A stretch of DNA of 64,000 nucleotides, from positions 23,978,839 to 24,042,838 of the forward strand of contig OV121091.1 of NCBI GenBank assembly GCA_921293015.1. Direction: 5' to 3'. The notes below the pieces were generated by a model. That model had not been told where the DNA came from, did not search any database, and saw only the letters and a program-made list of their open reading frames with translations. Shown in pieces: positions 48,971 to 59,938 of this stretch. A program made the position numbers and the translations under genes. Every line of letters begins with the position of its first letter. Position 1 is the first letter of the stretch. The DNA is from Phorcus lineatus. Its lineage: Eukaryota; Mollusca; Gastropoda; Trochida; Trochidae.

Positions 48971-51849
48971 AATTTTGTTCGAGGCAAATTCTTTCATTGG
49001 GGACTGGTTAGATTACCGATACAATGAATTTGTCTTTATACATATTGATACATTTTGATAATGATTCCAAATATTCGATGCAAGGCAAGTTTAGGTATCA
49101 GAGCCAAATGTCTATGAGGTACTTAAGTAAACAATTTAATAAATCTAGTGCTTTACTTTACAATAATATCTTGCCTTGTCATTCATGCATATCGATCATG
49201 TGTCATGTTAATATGGTTCTTTTCCAAACTGTTTAACTAGATCTAAACCACCAATCTATTTTTAAGATAGAAATTTATTTTTCAATTTTTATTTACGGCT
49301 TTTTACTGAGAAGCTTTACACAATGCACAACAGCTCCTTGATAAGAAAACATTGATTTTATGCATGAAATGGTTACATCATGGTGGTTGAATAATCTACA
49401 ATGACAGATATCAAAAGGAAGTTATAATGTGGAACATTTAAAGAAAACGTCATTGAATACCATGTGTGTTCCAAATGGGTTCTGCCATTCACACATTTGT
49501 TATTTGTATTTGTTCAAGGCGTTAAGACTAAACCGATATACCTCTTCTAGAATTGATCTAAGAAACATTGTGTACGGTTTCGACACTAACATAAATCGAG
49601 TTTCAACTGTGTATCACATCGTACATATAGAACACGTCATGAACAAAATAAAAAAAATTCAAATCAAAATCTAAAAAAGCTTTTCATGTGATATCTGAAA
49701 CTGAAAACACAAATCCAAATTTCAATTCATAACTGCCTATAAAATAGGAGACAAAACATGAAGAGGCTCTTAAAAAAGAGTTCAAAGTAGGCCCCGCCCC
49801 ACTAAACTGTTGTCATAGACATTGTTCTGCACTCAAACCTAATACATTTACGAAAGACAAGCTATATGTAAAGCACGACAAGCAACATATAACAGAGCCA
49901 GACTATTCCAAATTGACACTTTTGCACAAGACATATATAAGTTAATGTTATTGTCTTTCAAACGTTCCCTTTTAATCTATTCCTGTGATGTCATGTGACA
50001 GAAGGCTGATGTCTTACACAAACTAGCTGCGACACGCCATACTGAATAGCTGAAGCTGTGTATCGAGCTGGGGACAATAGCCTTCTTTACATTAACATGG
50101 AACGTGTATTATCTTTCATAAGTTCACGTTTAGTCAGTGATATTATAATTTCGTGTTCGATTACAATTGTGAAGATATCTATAGAAACTATTTAACTTAC
50201 CTTACATCTTCTGGTAAACAACTGGTGACACTTATTCAAAGCTCAAAATGCTGATCCCAAGTGATTTTAAGAAACTGTAAAATATGTAAATGAATAAATG
50301 TGCTTTTATATAACACGTTTGAATTGTCGATCCCCTGAAACTTTTTACAATTACAGACTGAGTTATCGAGCCTGTTTAAAGAGAAATAACTTTACTTTTT
50401 GGTCGTGACGCTGAAATACAATAAAATCTATTATTACCAATATTACAATATAACCTTTTTCATTGGAATGACGTAACAGTTGGCCTATGACGTTGCGTTC
50501 TCGACTTATATATTATTATATTCGTGCGCATGGTCTATGTTTACGACACTCGTGCCTACATATCACTATAACCCCTGCTGTCGCTCGGGTAAAACTTATA
50601 TTTAGGCATTCGTGTCATCAACATAGTATGTCATTAATATGTCTATATATGCTGACTTATGATGCATTCATGTATTCTGAAACTCCTTGTCACGTCACTT
50701 GCACATTAATTCTTTGTAGAGCATTTTATTTAATTGGACTACAATATCGCTTTACATTTCTGCTTTCAAATGGTTTCAAAAGCATACTTCATTCAAACTA
50801 AAGTTTAATGTGTTTGCTGTTTTTTTATGGAAAACGCTGTGACACTATCGATTAACTTCTAAACCTAATGTAAGGTTCGAAGAGGAATGGATTAGAAAAT
50901 ATCACGGACATATCTGGAAGCTAAATACAGTTACAAATACAAGTTACAAACCGAGCAACACCAAAACAAAAAATGATTTAAAACAGACTTTCAGTTGTGG
51001 CATGTACATTTGACCAACGAATCTCACCATGAAAATATTATTACCCGCAAGTGCGGGTATTCATTATCATTGAAAATAGGTAAACAATAGCTGATCTGAA
51101 TTAATAATTCACCTAATTCGACCATTCTAAGACAAACAAATATCATAGTATACGTAATTATACAAACCAACCAGAGACCCTGAGAAAAATCCCTCTTTCA
51201 CAATGCAACGTCACAAAAGCTCCGTGATGAGGTTATAGCCACAAGTCTTTTTTCACTAAATATGAAATATAATGAGATTCAATTAGTTTGTTACCTCAGG
51301 GCATGAAGGTAATAGAATCCGAGCTAAATGGGAACGGTACCTACAGGTTACCACTTAAAAATGTGAATGGAATGACCCCAGGTTACATCTTATTTCATTA
51401 GTTTTTGCTTCGTTGACCAAGAAGAAGGAATACATCATTGTCTTGAATTACTTTGATCCAATACCATGCACATAATTGAGATGAATCATGTGCAATTCAT
51501 ATTATTAACTAGACTTTAACTTTCTCAAACATTTATTACTTACATTTACATAACTGAAAATCTAGTTCATGTCGGCGATTCGTGTCTTTAAACATTCGTC
51601 GGTGGTCTTTAAATCAAAGTTGCAAAGGTGTTAAGAATGATTAAAGATATATATATATGTTCACAATGGGGAGGAATGAACATTTATTAAAAAAAAGAAA
51701 ACTTGAAGATAACTTTTTCAATATCAGTTTCAGCTATCTTTCGTCTAAGAAATTCTTCTGTACTGCTGTTGTAATGTATTTCAATCAAACCATTATCAGA
51801 AGTTTAGATCCCTGTTCATTTTCAACTTATATCAGATATTTCGAAATAC

Positions 51850-51952
51850 CTATTTAACGTTGATATTGTCATTATTTTTAAAATTTATATCTGATTCCTC
51901 TGATCTGATGTCAACATGTCCTAGACTCATTGGCAAATGTTTGCTTTTTGGG
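51850..51952 (-). CDS. terminal exon-like segment, copy B
   Basis: This is the paralogue of 47840-47900: an AG acceptor (CTATCAG), then a 33-codon frame starting PKSKHLPMSLGHVD and ending in a stop. The acidic SEESD stretch parallels TEETD in copy A. Confidence 0.4.
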
Positions 51953-52071
51953 CTGATAGTATTAAAAATGATTATGAAACGTTGTATACATATAATGAAT
52001 ATATTTAGTGAATTTAACTTCTGATAAATCTATATATTTTCGAGTTGTACAAAAATTGCAAGACATTTTAA

Positions 52072-52250
52072 TTAAAAAAAGCTAGTTCTTGCAGTCAGGA
52101 TACATAAAGAACCCAGTACGACAAAAACAATAGAAATGTAATGTTTCTTTCCAAAATGATTCTTCACAACTTCAGGACAGAAATGAGGCAGTTTTAAATT
52201 TTCCCTTAAATTACGAAGCATTTTAGACATTTTTGCAAAATTGTGAAAAC
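52072..52250 (-). CDS. possible transmembrane exon, copy B
   Basis: The minus strand reads KNHFGKKHYISIVFVVLGSL and then CILTARTSFF, a hydrophobic segment after a basic patch as in a single-pass membrane protein. Copy A has a hydrophobic stretch (AFLLSLICFFIIFIHVFLV) and a VTARTRF remnant at the same place, with a stop between them. Conservation of the hydrophobic character in both copies supports a membrane-anchored ancestral product. Confidence 0.35.
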
Positions 52251-52339
52251 ATGTAATGCAAACTTCACTTAGGAATAAGTTGAATAACATGTTGTAACGG
52301 TCGAAATAAAATAAAAAATAAAAAAAGTTTTCAAAGTTT

Positions 52340-52441
52340 TTATATGTTTGCTTTCCTGATAAACAGGTTATCATCATCCCAGCGCAGAGTGGCTAAAATC
52401 GAAACATCGCTGTTGGTCGAATTAAACTGTAGAGTTCCAGT
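52340..52441 (-). CDS. exon-like segment of unknown gene, copy B
   Basis: After an acceptor-like TTACCTGCAG, the minus strand reads TLQFNSTNSDVSILATLRW then DDDNLFIRKANI. Copy A reads TLQFQSDQQRFFLFLTLG at the same place. NST is a possible N-glycosylation site, fitting an extracellular region ahead of the membrane segment. No donor site of good quality was found. Confidence 0.35.
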   Translation of the reverse strand, partial: TGTLQFNSTNSDVSILATLRWDDDNLFIRKANI

Positions 52442-52457
52442 CTGCAGGTAACTGCAT

Positions 52458-52655
52458 TTAAATTTTCATCAGAGCATCATGTATTTCCTTTGAGGTAGAT
52501 TTTTGCAAACAGTTTTCCACCGTCCAAGATTTACCACCAAACCCTAGCACCGCTACAATGGGGTGGTACTCACAAACTAAATCGTCTTGACAAAGCTTGG
52601 CGGCTACACGACACATTCCCGTGGTAAACAAAGATCTGATTAAGTGGTGTCTCGG
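52458..52655 (-). CDS. cysteine-containing exon-like frame
   Basis: A 65-codon open stretch on the minus strand reads MCRVAAKLCQDDLVCEYHP, VLGFGGKSWTVENCL, then KEIHDALMKI before a stop. Four cysteines in about 40 residues suggest a small disulfide-bonded extracellular domain, but the family is not recognised. Copy A keeps only faint similarity (about 48490-48640). With the segments to its left it may form a relic or divergent receptor gene. Confidence 0.38.
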   Translation of the reverse strand, partial: PRHHLIRSLFTTGMCRVAAKLCQDDLVCEYHPIVAVLGFGGKSWTVENCLQKSTSKEIHDALMKI

Positions 52656-52659
52656 TTAA

Positions 52660-54510
52660 TTTAATAACAAATCAATATATCTGCCCGACAGCAGATTATA
52701 ACCCAATAGAAGTAATAAACTTTACGTGTACGTCAACGTCATCACATGCTTCTGACACAGAACAGAAATACAACCAAAACGTAGCATGTGCAAACTATTT
52801 GTTTAAAAGCATGTGAAGTTTTACTTTCTTACCAAAGGAACTATATGACATTTTGGCCCTAAGTCAACAGTTGAAAATTTTTAATACGTTTTTTTTAATT
52901 AGTGTACTGTATTTAAATTAGCAATTCATGATAACGTCACAGATTTGGTTGAAATACATCGGGTACGTACAGCCTAAACGTTACTTTATAGATTGCAAGT
53001 ACTTGGGTTGTTTCACATCAAACATGAGAGCCTGATATCTGAGCTATTCTGCTACATTGTTGCGCTTGCACATCGGCACAATGATCTTTATTAGATCCAA
53101 AACATTTGCGATGACAACGTCACGGTTGAAATATGATTTTCTCGTTATCCTCTTCATTTTGAAATTCTCATAATGTTCATACTCCTTCGTTAGACGGGAT
53201 ATTATAGCGAGTTACATGTAGGCACCGTAACGCATAGCAAGGAAAGCATGTCAACTATAATGAGTAACCTTTAATGGAAAGGTTGAATAAATGTGAATGA
53301 TATACAGAAGCGATTGACAATCAGTACGAGGGGAGTATATACTTCTGTGGTAAAATAAATACTGGCCTGTAGGATTTACTGAAGAATTGGGCACATAGTA
53401 CAATGTAGATATTTTATTGATACGTGTTATTCATATTCTCATGTACCACCATTTGTTGGTTGGGAAATAAACTGTTCTGTTCTGGTAATACGTTGAATGT
53501 TTGAATTCTATAGGGATTTGTTTTTAAAATTGGTAAAACATGAGGTCCATGTGTTAACCTTTTTTGGTTCTATATAGAGATAAGGACAGGCAGAAAATGC
53601 AAACCCAATAAGATTACATCTGGACTGTCGGTTTTCATTATGTCCTAATGAGTAGTAGTTTTCCTATTCATAACATATTACACAAGTAAATTGTTTATTT
53701 AATATTAATTCAAATGTAACAGTATAATACGACAGCATACATACAAAAGTCCAACCATGGAATCTATTAAGGACTTATATAAATAATTCTACAGGTGATC
53801 CGCCAAAACATGTTTTCCGCGCTTTCATGTCCATCAAAGTGTCCATAGAATATTTAGATTGCTATGGATGCTCGTATGTCCCCAATATCTTGTCATTTCA
53901 TCTACAGCCCGTCATTTATATAGACTGGTGAGACATGTTGTCAGCGGATCTTTTGATGCTTATTATGCTTAATACGTTTCGTAATATCAAATATGGCACT
54001 GGAAATAATTCAAAATATGTTTTCGTGTTTTCACATAAATCGTATATAGTAGTATATCAACTATCATTTACACGTATATTGCGACATTTATGATAATATC
54101 CGGTATATCCATTTCGTGTAGAACATGTTTAGCAACACTAATGGGTTGCACATAATATATGAGAGTTTATGATATATTACAAACAGTATATTTTGTCGAT
54201 CGTCATTAGAAAAACTGGCTGTGAATTATATCCATTCTGCAACAAGACTTACTAACACTATATGTTTTACGAATTTTTAATTTTTGAAGACCAACGACTT
54301 GTGTATGCTACTTCACCTTAAATGTTTTTAACTTCAAATATGGGCAAGGTAACATCGGTCAATAATGATTTTGAATTTCATACGTTTCACTTACTTGTAA
54401 CTTATATTTATCTTTTCTTTCAAGCTTCAGGCAAATTTTTAAATGGCGTATAGAAATTCCGTCAAACAATAATGATGCCGGTCATTTCAGAGAGCTCTTA
54501 TTCTCTTGAA
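52660..54510. other. intergenic, nothing recognised
   Basis: No exon was recognised. A weak inverted repeat (GATCCGCCAAAACATGT at 53800 against a partial complement at 53938-53956) may mark a small fold-back element. Confidence 0.35.
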
Positions 54511-54524
54511 CCTTTAAAAAAGCC

Positions 54525-54650
54525 AAGGCCTGGTGGCCGAGTAGCTGATACGGTCAGTGCTTGCGGTGTTTCCTGACTCTGAGGTTGTGGGTTCGAACCT
54601 AGGATCATCTGCACCATAAACTGGATCATCTGCACCAAATAATGTCTTCC
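54525..54650 (+). repeat. tRNA-derived SINE
   Basis: The A box TGGCCGAGTAGC and the B box GGGTTCGAACCTAG lie about 50 bases apart after GGCCTGG, in the style of Leu/Ser-type tRNA heads. The following sequence carries a direct repeat of GGATCATCTGCACCA. The head is degenerate as a tRNA, so a SINE is preferred. Confidence 0.75.
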
Positions 54651-55410
54651 CAAATATAACACTATTTCCAGCCGTATGGGTAAATTATTATCATTTCACC
54701 TCCTTAACAAATATTAGTAAAACCTAATTGAATAAGATTTTGAAGAAGTTCCACTGATAATGCTATATTTCCAACCACACTCAAATTATAATGGGGCAAA
54801 TATTTTTCCTATAGCCTTTTCTATTTGTCATTATAATCTAGAGGGAACTTGTTTATTACATGAATTTCTACATGTACCTCCATACTTTTGAAATTCCATC
54901 ATTTATTTTTCAGACTATCTTTGAGTTGTCATAAACATTATGTGATTGCGTACATAAACCTTTTTTGGTATTGAGGAATGTCATCGATGTAATTAAACCA
55001 ACTAGTTTCACTTTCTTCGATTTCGAAAGAATAGTAATGATTTCATAAAAACAAATTAAACATGTTTCATATAAGTTAGCTCATTATCTTCACGTTATAA
55101 TTTTGAATGTGCTTTTCCTACATTATATACAGGGAAATAAATTGCATGGTACTTTTACCCTTTCTTTAAAGGGACTACTTAATTATTAACTTGAAATCAA
55201 GCATAGGAACTTGTTTGGTGAGTGAGTGAGTTGGGATTTAGCGAGTTTTTAATAATATTTCTGTTATTAAACACGTCGATGACGAGCGTTAAATGAGATT
55301 GGACAGGTCAAGGAAAAGGGAAAAGACGGAGAGAAAGACTGGTAAGAGATTGACAACAGGTTTTGGTCTTCCCGTCAACCTGTCCTTACTAGGAGCTCCG
55401 GCTATCATTT
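54651..55410. other. intergenic, nothing recognised
   Basis: AT-rich sequence. A GTGAGTGAGTGAGTT run at about 55217 recalls the start of a common gastropod/bivalve repeat, but the rest does not match from memory. Confidence 0.35.
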
Positions 55411-55412
55411 TA

Positions 55413-55458
55413 TGAGGGAAAGGGGGGGGGGGGGCATTTTACGGGGCGGGGGTGGTTT
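55413..55458 (+). repeat. poly-G tract
   Basis: A G12 run followed by GGGGCGGGGGTGG forms several closely spaced G runs on the plus strand, in DNA otherwise poor in GC. Confidence 0.85.
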
Positions 55459-55725
55459 GTACGGGGAACTAGATATTGAACATTTGAATAATGAATATCT
55501 AAAATATTCGTTTGCCTGCCTTGGGCGTTTGTCATGGAACCCTTACAAGACAAGCTAGCCTCTAGCAAGTGTATAAATCGCAATCTGTGTGTAAGAACGC
55601 GGAGAAGGGTCCCTGGTTTTGGGACAGAATGCGTTTTCTAAATATGAAAATATAAAATACCTGTTAAAATGAACAAATATATTTTGTAATTTATGAAAAC
55701 TACATATACATGTATAGTAAGAAAT

Positions 55726-55892
55726 CATAAGCGTAGGAACACTTCAAAAAGTTGGGGGGGGGGGGGGTGCAAGGTTTTTCATTTGTGAAGGGGGGGGGGG
55801 GGTGGGTGGGGGTGGGCACCATATTTTTTTCTGGTGGTGGGGGGAGGGGGGGGGGGGGAAGGGGTGCCTGCCCCCTGGTTCCGACGCCTATG
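55726..55892. repeat. G-rich fold-back element
   Basis: CATAAGCGTAGGAAC at the left and GTTCCGACGCCTATG at the right are inverted copies with two mismatches, enclosing about 167 bases dominated by long G runs. The ends suggest a mobile or formerly mobile unit. The interior could form G-quadruplexes on the plus strand. Confidence 0.6.
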
Positions 55893-56300
55893 GAAATTCA
55901 AATCGACAATAGCAAGACATCATAATCAACGAAAGAAGACCTTGAGACGCAGCACGATTCCAATCTGTCCTTTAGAACGGAGTTCGAAACCAGTCAGCCG
56001 TTAAACTGTGATATAGCTGATTTCCATACATTACTCGCTGACATTTAAGAATACCCAAATTGGCCAATTACCTCCCTATAATTGGTAGTTTCAGAGTTAA
56101 ATCGAAGAATTAGAGGAACTCACTGTCGCCGTTCGGGGGCAATAATTATGTACCTGCATAACATTGTGATTCGAGACATGAGAACGCATTTATCACCCAA
56201 AATTAAGAAAGCCGCAAGCATAGAACGATTATCAACTTTAATTAATGAATCCATCTAAACATACGAATTCAACTGTTGACAACACACAAATGCACGGAAA

Positions 56301-56306
56301 TGCGTG
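56301..56306. repeat. target site duplication, left (TGCGTG)
   Basis: These six bases are repeated exactly at 61745-61750, immediately outside the terminal repeats. Six-base duplications are characteristic of Polintons. Confidence 0.9.
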
Positions 56307-57282
56307 AGTAGTATAGAAGGTGGACGTAGATGCTGCTTTTTTTGCAACCATATTTGCAACCATTTGCAACCGTGAAATTTATATAGCTGCATGACGTCAC
56401 AGATCAAAGTTGACATAAGTGCATGACGTCACAGATTAAATTGAATATAGGGCGTGGTAATCTATTATGAATAATATTTAAATGGATATTAGAAGATGAT
56501 ATAATTTTCTGATATAAAATAATTAAGATAAATTTGAATTGAATGAACCCATTAGATGAATTAAATCAAGCCTTCAACATTAAACTGAAACAATACGGAA
56601 TACGAAATACAGGTAAATTTAGATGTTTAGATCTGTATGATATAAGGCAAAGGAATCTAAAGTTGGTTAATATGTCAATCAAGATAATGTACACTCGTCC
56701 ATTCACCTGACCCCGAGTGTGTAAACCGTACGTGACTTAGCTAAAGTGTGAGGATGAAACAATGGAAGGTGTGACTTGGAAAAAGATAACAATGGAACAT
56801 ACCATGATCTAAAAACCAATCATCCATAGTAAGAGAACACATTATAGAGATTCCCATGAAATCATTTGGTAGCCATTTTGGCGTGAACACCTGCCCCCTT
56901 TCACATATAAAACTGGACCAAACTTTTCGTTGAATTATAAGATTGACGTATAATTATGAAGTGTACTCTCTTGTACTGTTATGAACATAAATTATAGCCA
57001 GTGAGCGAATACAAAGTTTCTCCCGCTGTACTTATTTAAGGATTTAAATAATTTGTATATTGAAGTAATGCTGACTTTGATAACTGTTAATGTGAACAGA
57101 GGTATTTTCTTTTTTTAATGCCTGTTTACTTTTAAATATGAACAGGTAGTCGTGTGCTGTCAAGATGTGTTCCACTATAAGGGGGTCCCTAATCAAGGAT
57201 CCAGACGATTTGGTCTCCACTTGCTAGGGGCTCGTGATGCAGATACAAGCATTATTCCGAAGCGAGTGTCGCGGGTAGATGT
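56307..57282 (+). repeat. left terminal inverted repeat, about 976 bp
   Basis: Reverse-complementary to 60291-61744. It opens with AGTAGTATAGAAGGTGGACG, then three TTGCAACC motifs (56340-56372) and two TGACGTCACAGAT direct repeats (CRE cores at 56392-56399 and 56424-56431). It ends at GCGGGTAGATGT next to the TATA box. Where the right arm has 565 bases, this arm has 66 (56745-56810). A 24-base extra piece near 57243 is absent from the right arm. Confidence 0.93.
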
Positions 57283-57291
57283 ATATAAATA
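57282..57291 (+). promoter_or_regulatory. TATA box of the element's gene cluster
   Basis: TATATAAATA lies at the junction of the left repeat and the unique core, about 80 bases before the first ATG. It is well placed to drive the four frames from one promoter. The matching sequence is not present beyond the right arm, so transcription would be one-directional. Confidence 0.5.
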
Positions 57292-57367
57292 AGACATAAC
57301 GCATTTGGTCTTCATTTGCGAGAGAAGAAGAGGACAGGTCAGTCAGAGGAATACTAGAGTGAACATC

Positions 57368-57625
57368 ATGCAAAGAAGATTATACATTCCTGATACACAA
57401 AAGTTTATGGACTTTTTTGAACGTCGACGTGAGGAATCAAGAGGAAATCAAAGTCGACCTTATTCATGCATAATCGCTAACCCCACCAAAACTGAGGAAG
57501 CCACGGGGGTGAAAAGGTCCAAGACCTCTCCTAAACGTACCAAGACTATCCAAGGCGAAACAGGAGATATTGGAGGAAGATCTCATAGCAAGCATACTCC
57601 TCCTCCCAGAGATTTCTTTGCATAG
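57368..57625 (+). CDS. small basic protein 1 of Polinton-like element, 85 aa
   Basis: Starts at ATG (MQRRLYIPDTQKFMDFFE) and ends PPPRDFFA. A longer frame begins upstream only with a non-ATG codon. The first 25 residues look structured and amphipathic (FMDFFERRREES); the rest is Lys/Arg/Thr-rich (VKRSKTSPKRTKT). No known domain is recognised. Position first in the cluster and strong basic charge suggest a nucleic-acid-binding or virion-core-like protein, but this is inference. Confidence 0.55.
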   Translation: MQRRLYIPDTQKFMDFFERRREESRGNQSRPYSCIIANPTKTEEATGVKRSKTSPKRTKTIQGETGDIGGRSHSKHTPPPRDFFA

Positions 57626-57755
57626 TAGAAAACTAACAGAAGAAATCATCTTTCCTTATCCATTGTGCATGACATTCCACAGCATAAAACACTGTTACTG
57701 TAAGGGCTAAGTATTCATTTTCCCTCTGGACGGTGGAGAGAGAAGACGTATAAAC

Positions 57756-58040
57756 ATGAAGAGGCCTTCAGTGAATAGACCAAAAGACATTTTCTGTACC
57801 CATGATAAGGTAATAAAGTCCAGGAAATCAAAAACATCAGCAAAGAAACCAGTCAAGACGCGGCGACTTACATCTCAAAGGACATCGTGCAAGCAAAAGA
57901 CCTCACCTCCTGTATTGAAAATTCGGCAAATCACAACCACCCAGGGCGTTGTCAACAGGGCTCTAGCTGCATTGAAGAGACAGAGACTGGAAAAGTATAA
58001 AAAGAAATCTGCACTCCCTCTCATCACATCTTTGTATTAA
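57756..58040 (+). CDS. small basic protein 2 of Polinton-like element, 94 aa
   Basis: Starts at ATG (MKRPSVNRPKDIF) and ends SALPLITSLY, six bases before the next start codon. It is very basic and largely disordered in appearance (KSRKSKTSAKKPVKTRR), with a possible helix near the end (VVNRALAALKRQRLEKYKKK). No family is recognised. The tight spacing with the ATPase frame suggests a shared transcript. Confidence 0.55.
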   Translation: MKRPSVNRPKDIFCTHDKVIKSRKSKTSAKKPVKTRRLTSQRTSCKQKTSPPVLKIRQITTTQGVVNRALAALKRQRLEKYKKKSALPLITSLY

Positions 58041-58046
58041 ATCGAA

Positions 58047-58143
58047 ATGGAACAGGTCATCTGTCCGGATTGTGGGAAGTCCTTTTCACGAAAGGATGTT
58101 ATGTATCGACATAGGAGGAATATACACTCGCACACAGCTACGC

Positions 58144-58177
<34 letters not shown>

Positions 58178-58385
58178 GCCTCCCCCCATCTCAGTTACTT
58201 CAATGGCAACCTCGCCGCCGCCGCCTGGTTCAGTGACTTCTTATGCATCAAAGCCATCGCCGCAACCGCCGCCGTCGCCGCCTGGTTCAGTGACTTCTTA
58301 TGCATCAAAGCCATCGCCGCCACCGCCGCCGTCGCCGCCGCCGCCTGGTTCAGTGACTTCTTATGCATCAAAGCCATCGCCGCCA

Positions 58386-58428
<43 letters not shown>

Positions 58429-59876
58429 AGGAGCACCCATTCCAATTTCGTATAGCATCCTGTGGTCTTTTGGTCGGACCGAGCGGATCCGGTAAATCGA
58501 CCTTTATGTTCAATGTACTACGACAGGGACTGATCAAGCCCCAGCCCGACCATATCACCTGGTGTTATAATGTATGGCAACCTCTGTACGATCGTATTCT
58601 TCAAGTCTTACCCTTTGTGCAGTTTGTTAAAGGACTCCCTTACAATCTCGAGGATGAACATTACTTTGATGCCCACAAACAGAACGTGTTGATCCTGGAC
58701 GACTTCCTGGCTGAAGCCAAGAATGACAAGCGAATCTCTCGTCTGTTTACTCAAACTTCGCACCACAAAAATGTACTGATCTTTTTACTCCTGCAAAACC
58801 TGTGCCCCAGAGGCAAGGAATCTCGTGATATTGCTCTTAATTCACATTACGTGACCCTCTTTAATTCACCCGTGGACAGACAGCAAGTTAAGGTATTTGC
58901 TAGGAGAATATTCCCTGATGATGTCACTAAGTTCATGAGTTTATACGAAAAAGCCATTGAAACACCTTATGGAAACTTAACAGTGGACCTTAAACCTGGT
59001 ACAAGCGAGAAGAACAGACTCCATCCCAACATCTTGTCTTCTACTACTACGAGCTATCGTCAGGAGGGTGGACCACTACACCTACCACAGCCAGAGATAA
59101 AAGACGTCTCTGTCGCCTCAGGTCATCAGTTGACTCAGGACATTGTAGCTGAACACACGTCTCTTGACGAAAACATTGAAACAGCATCCTGTTCCAGTGA
59201 GGAGTCTGGTCCGTTCACCATGGCTACAGCTTGTGCTGATTGTGGTGTCTTGATAGACAATATGCATGATCTCCAAAAACACATCAAATCGTGGTGTCCA
59301 GCAAATGATAATGGCTTGAAAACCAAGAAGCGTAAACGGGTCATCTACGACACAGACAGTGAGGACGAGGGGATACAGGAGGCTTTACAGAAAGGCGGTG
59401 GAAGCAAAGATTCAAAACCATTACCTCGTCACTGGAAGCCCATCAATGACATGACAGCCGAGGAGTGGCAAAACGTTGGTTTACAACGTATCTGGAGGCG
59501 GGTTTATGACCTTTATCAAAATGATATGAAACTCACTAGGAAAAAGTACAAGCAGCGTGGCAGAACAGACGAATGGATTGATAGAAAAATGAAACAGCTG
59601 TGGGATGCTAAATTGTTGGAAAGTCTCAACAGCGTACTCGAGTTTACTCACTATTTCAAAGAGGCGCCTTTCTTTACACCAATCCTAATGAGTCTGGATG
59701 GCATAGACCCAGCTTCAGATCGAACCGTGATAAAGGAAAAGATCAGGCGCTTCATTAATCCTAAAATGAAGGACATTTCAACTCGTCTAGATCGACCGGA
59801 ATTGGAAAGTGACATGGAATCAGACATGGCTCCTGATGAGACTACTGCCGATGATGAACAAAGTGATCAGGACTGA
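58047..59876 (+). CDS. zinc finger / A32-like packaging ATPase fusion, 609 aa
   Basis: Domains in order: a C2H2 finger (C6, C9, H22, H27); a proline-rich linker (about 33-138) with three GSVTSYASKPSP cassettes between polyproline runs; and a P-loop ATPase (about 139-330). The ATPase has Walker A GPSGSGKS (144-151), Walker B VLILDD (D218, D219), the SHHKNVLIFLLLQNL strand and a DLKPGT motif. A C2HC finger (C396, C399, H412, C417) follows, then KKRKR with acidic TDSEDE, a charged Trp-rich C-terminal region (W-rich 460-580) and an acidic end. The ATPase matches what I know of Polinton A32/FtsK-HerA-like genome-packaging ATPases (WCYNVWQPLYD, FTQTSHH, LNSHYVTLFNSPVD). Polinton ATPases are usually about half this length. 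The frame is uninterrupted. Confidence 0.82.
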
Positions 59877-59938
59877 TTTAAAACATCGGTTGTGAGCTAA
59901 ACCAGCATCAGTTGACTCCCAGCCCTTTATGAGACAGG

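Larger units (their letters stand above)
49290..52450. repeat. segmental duplication, copy B
   Basis: This is the shorter partner of copy A, collinear with it and beginning within 1 kb of its end, so the pair is a direct tandem duplication. It lacks the Mutator-like MITE and several hundred bases present in A. Exon-like pieces survive better here (51850-52655). Confidence 0.8.

Noticed and set aside
50487-50801. 104-codon plus-strand open frame in duplication copy B
   Set aside because: The frame is not kept in the aligned part of copy A and no motif is recognised.
54531-54605. Possible functional tRNA gene
   Set aside because: A and B boxes are present but stems are poor and the sequence continues into a SINE-like body.
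58195-58558. Minus-strand Ala-rich and Gly-rich open frames
   Set aside because: They are reverse readings of the CCG/CCA runs coding the proline linker of the plus-strand ATPase protein.
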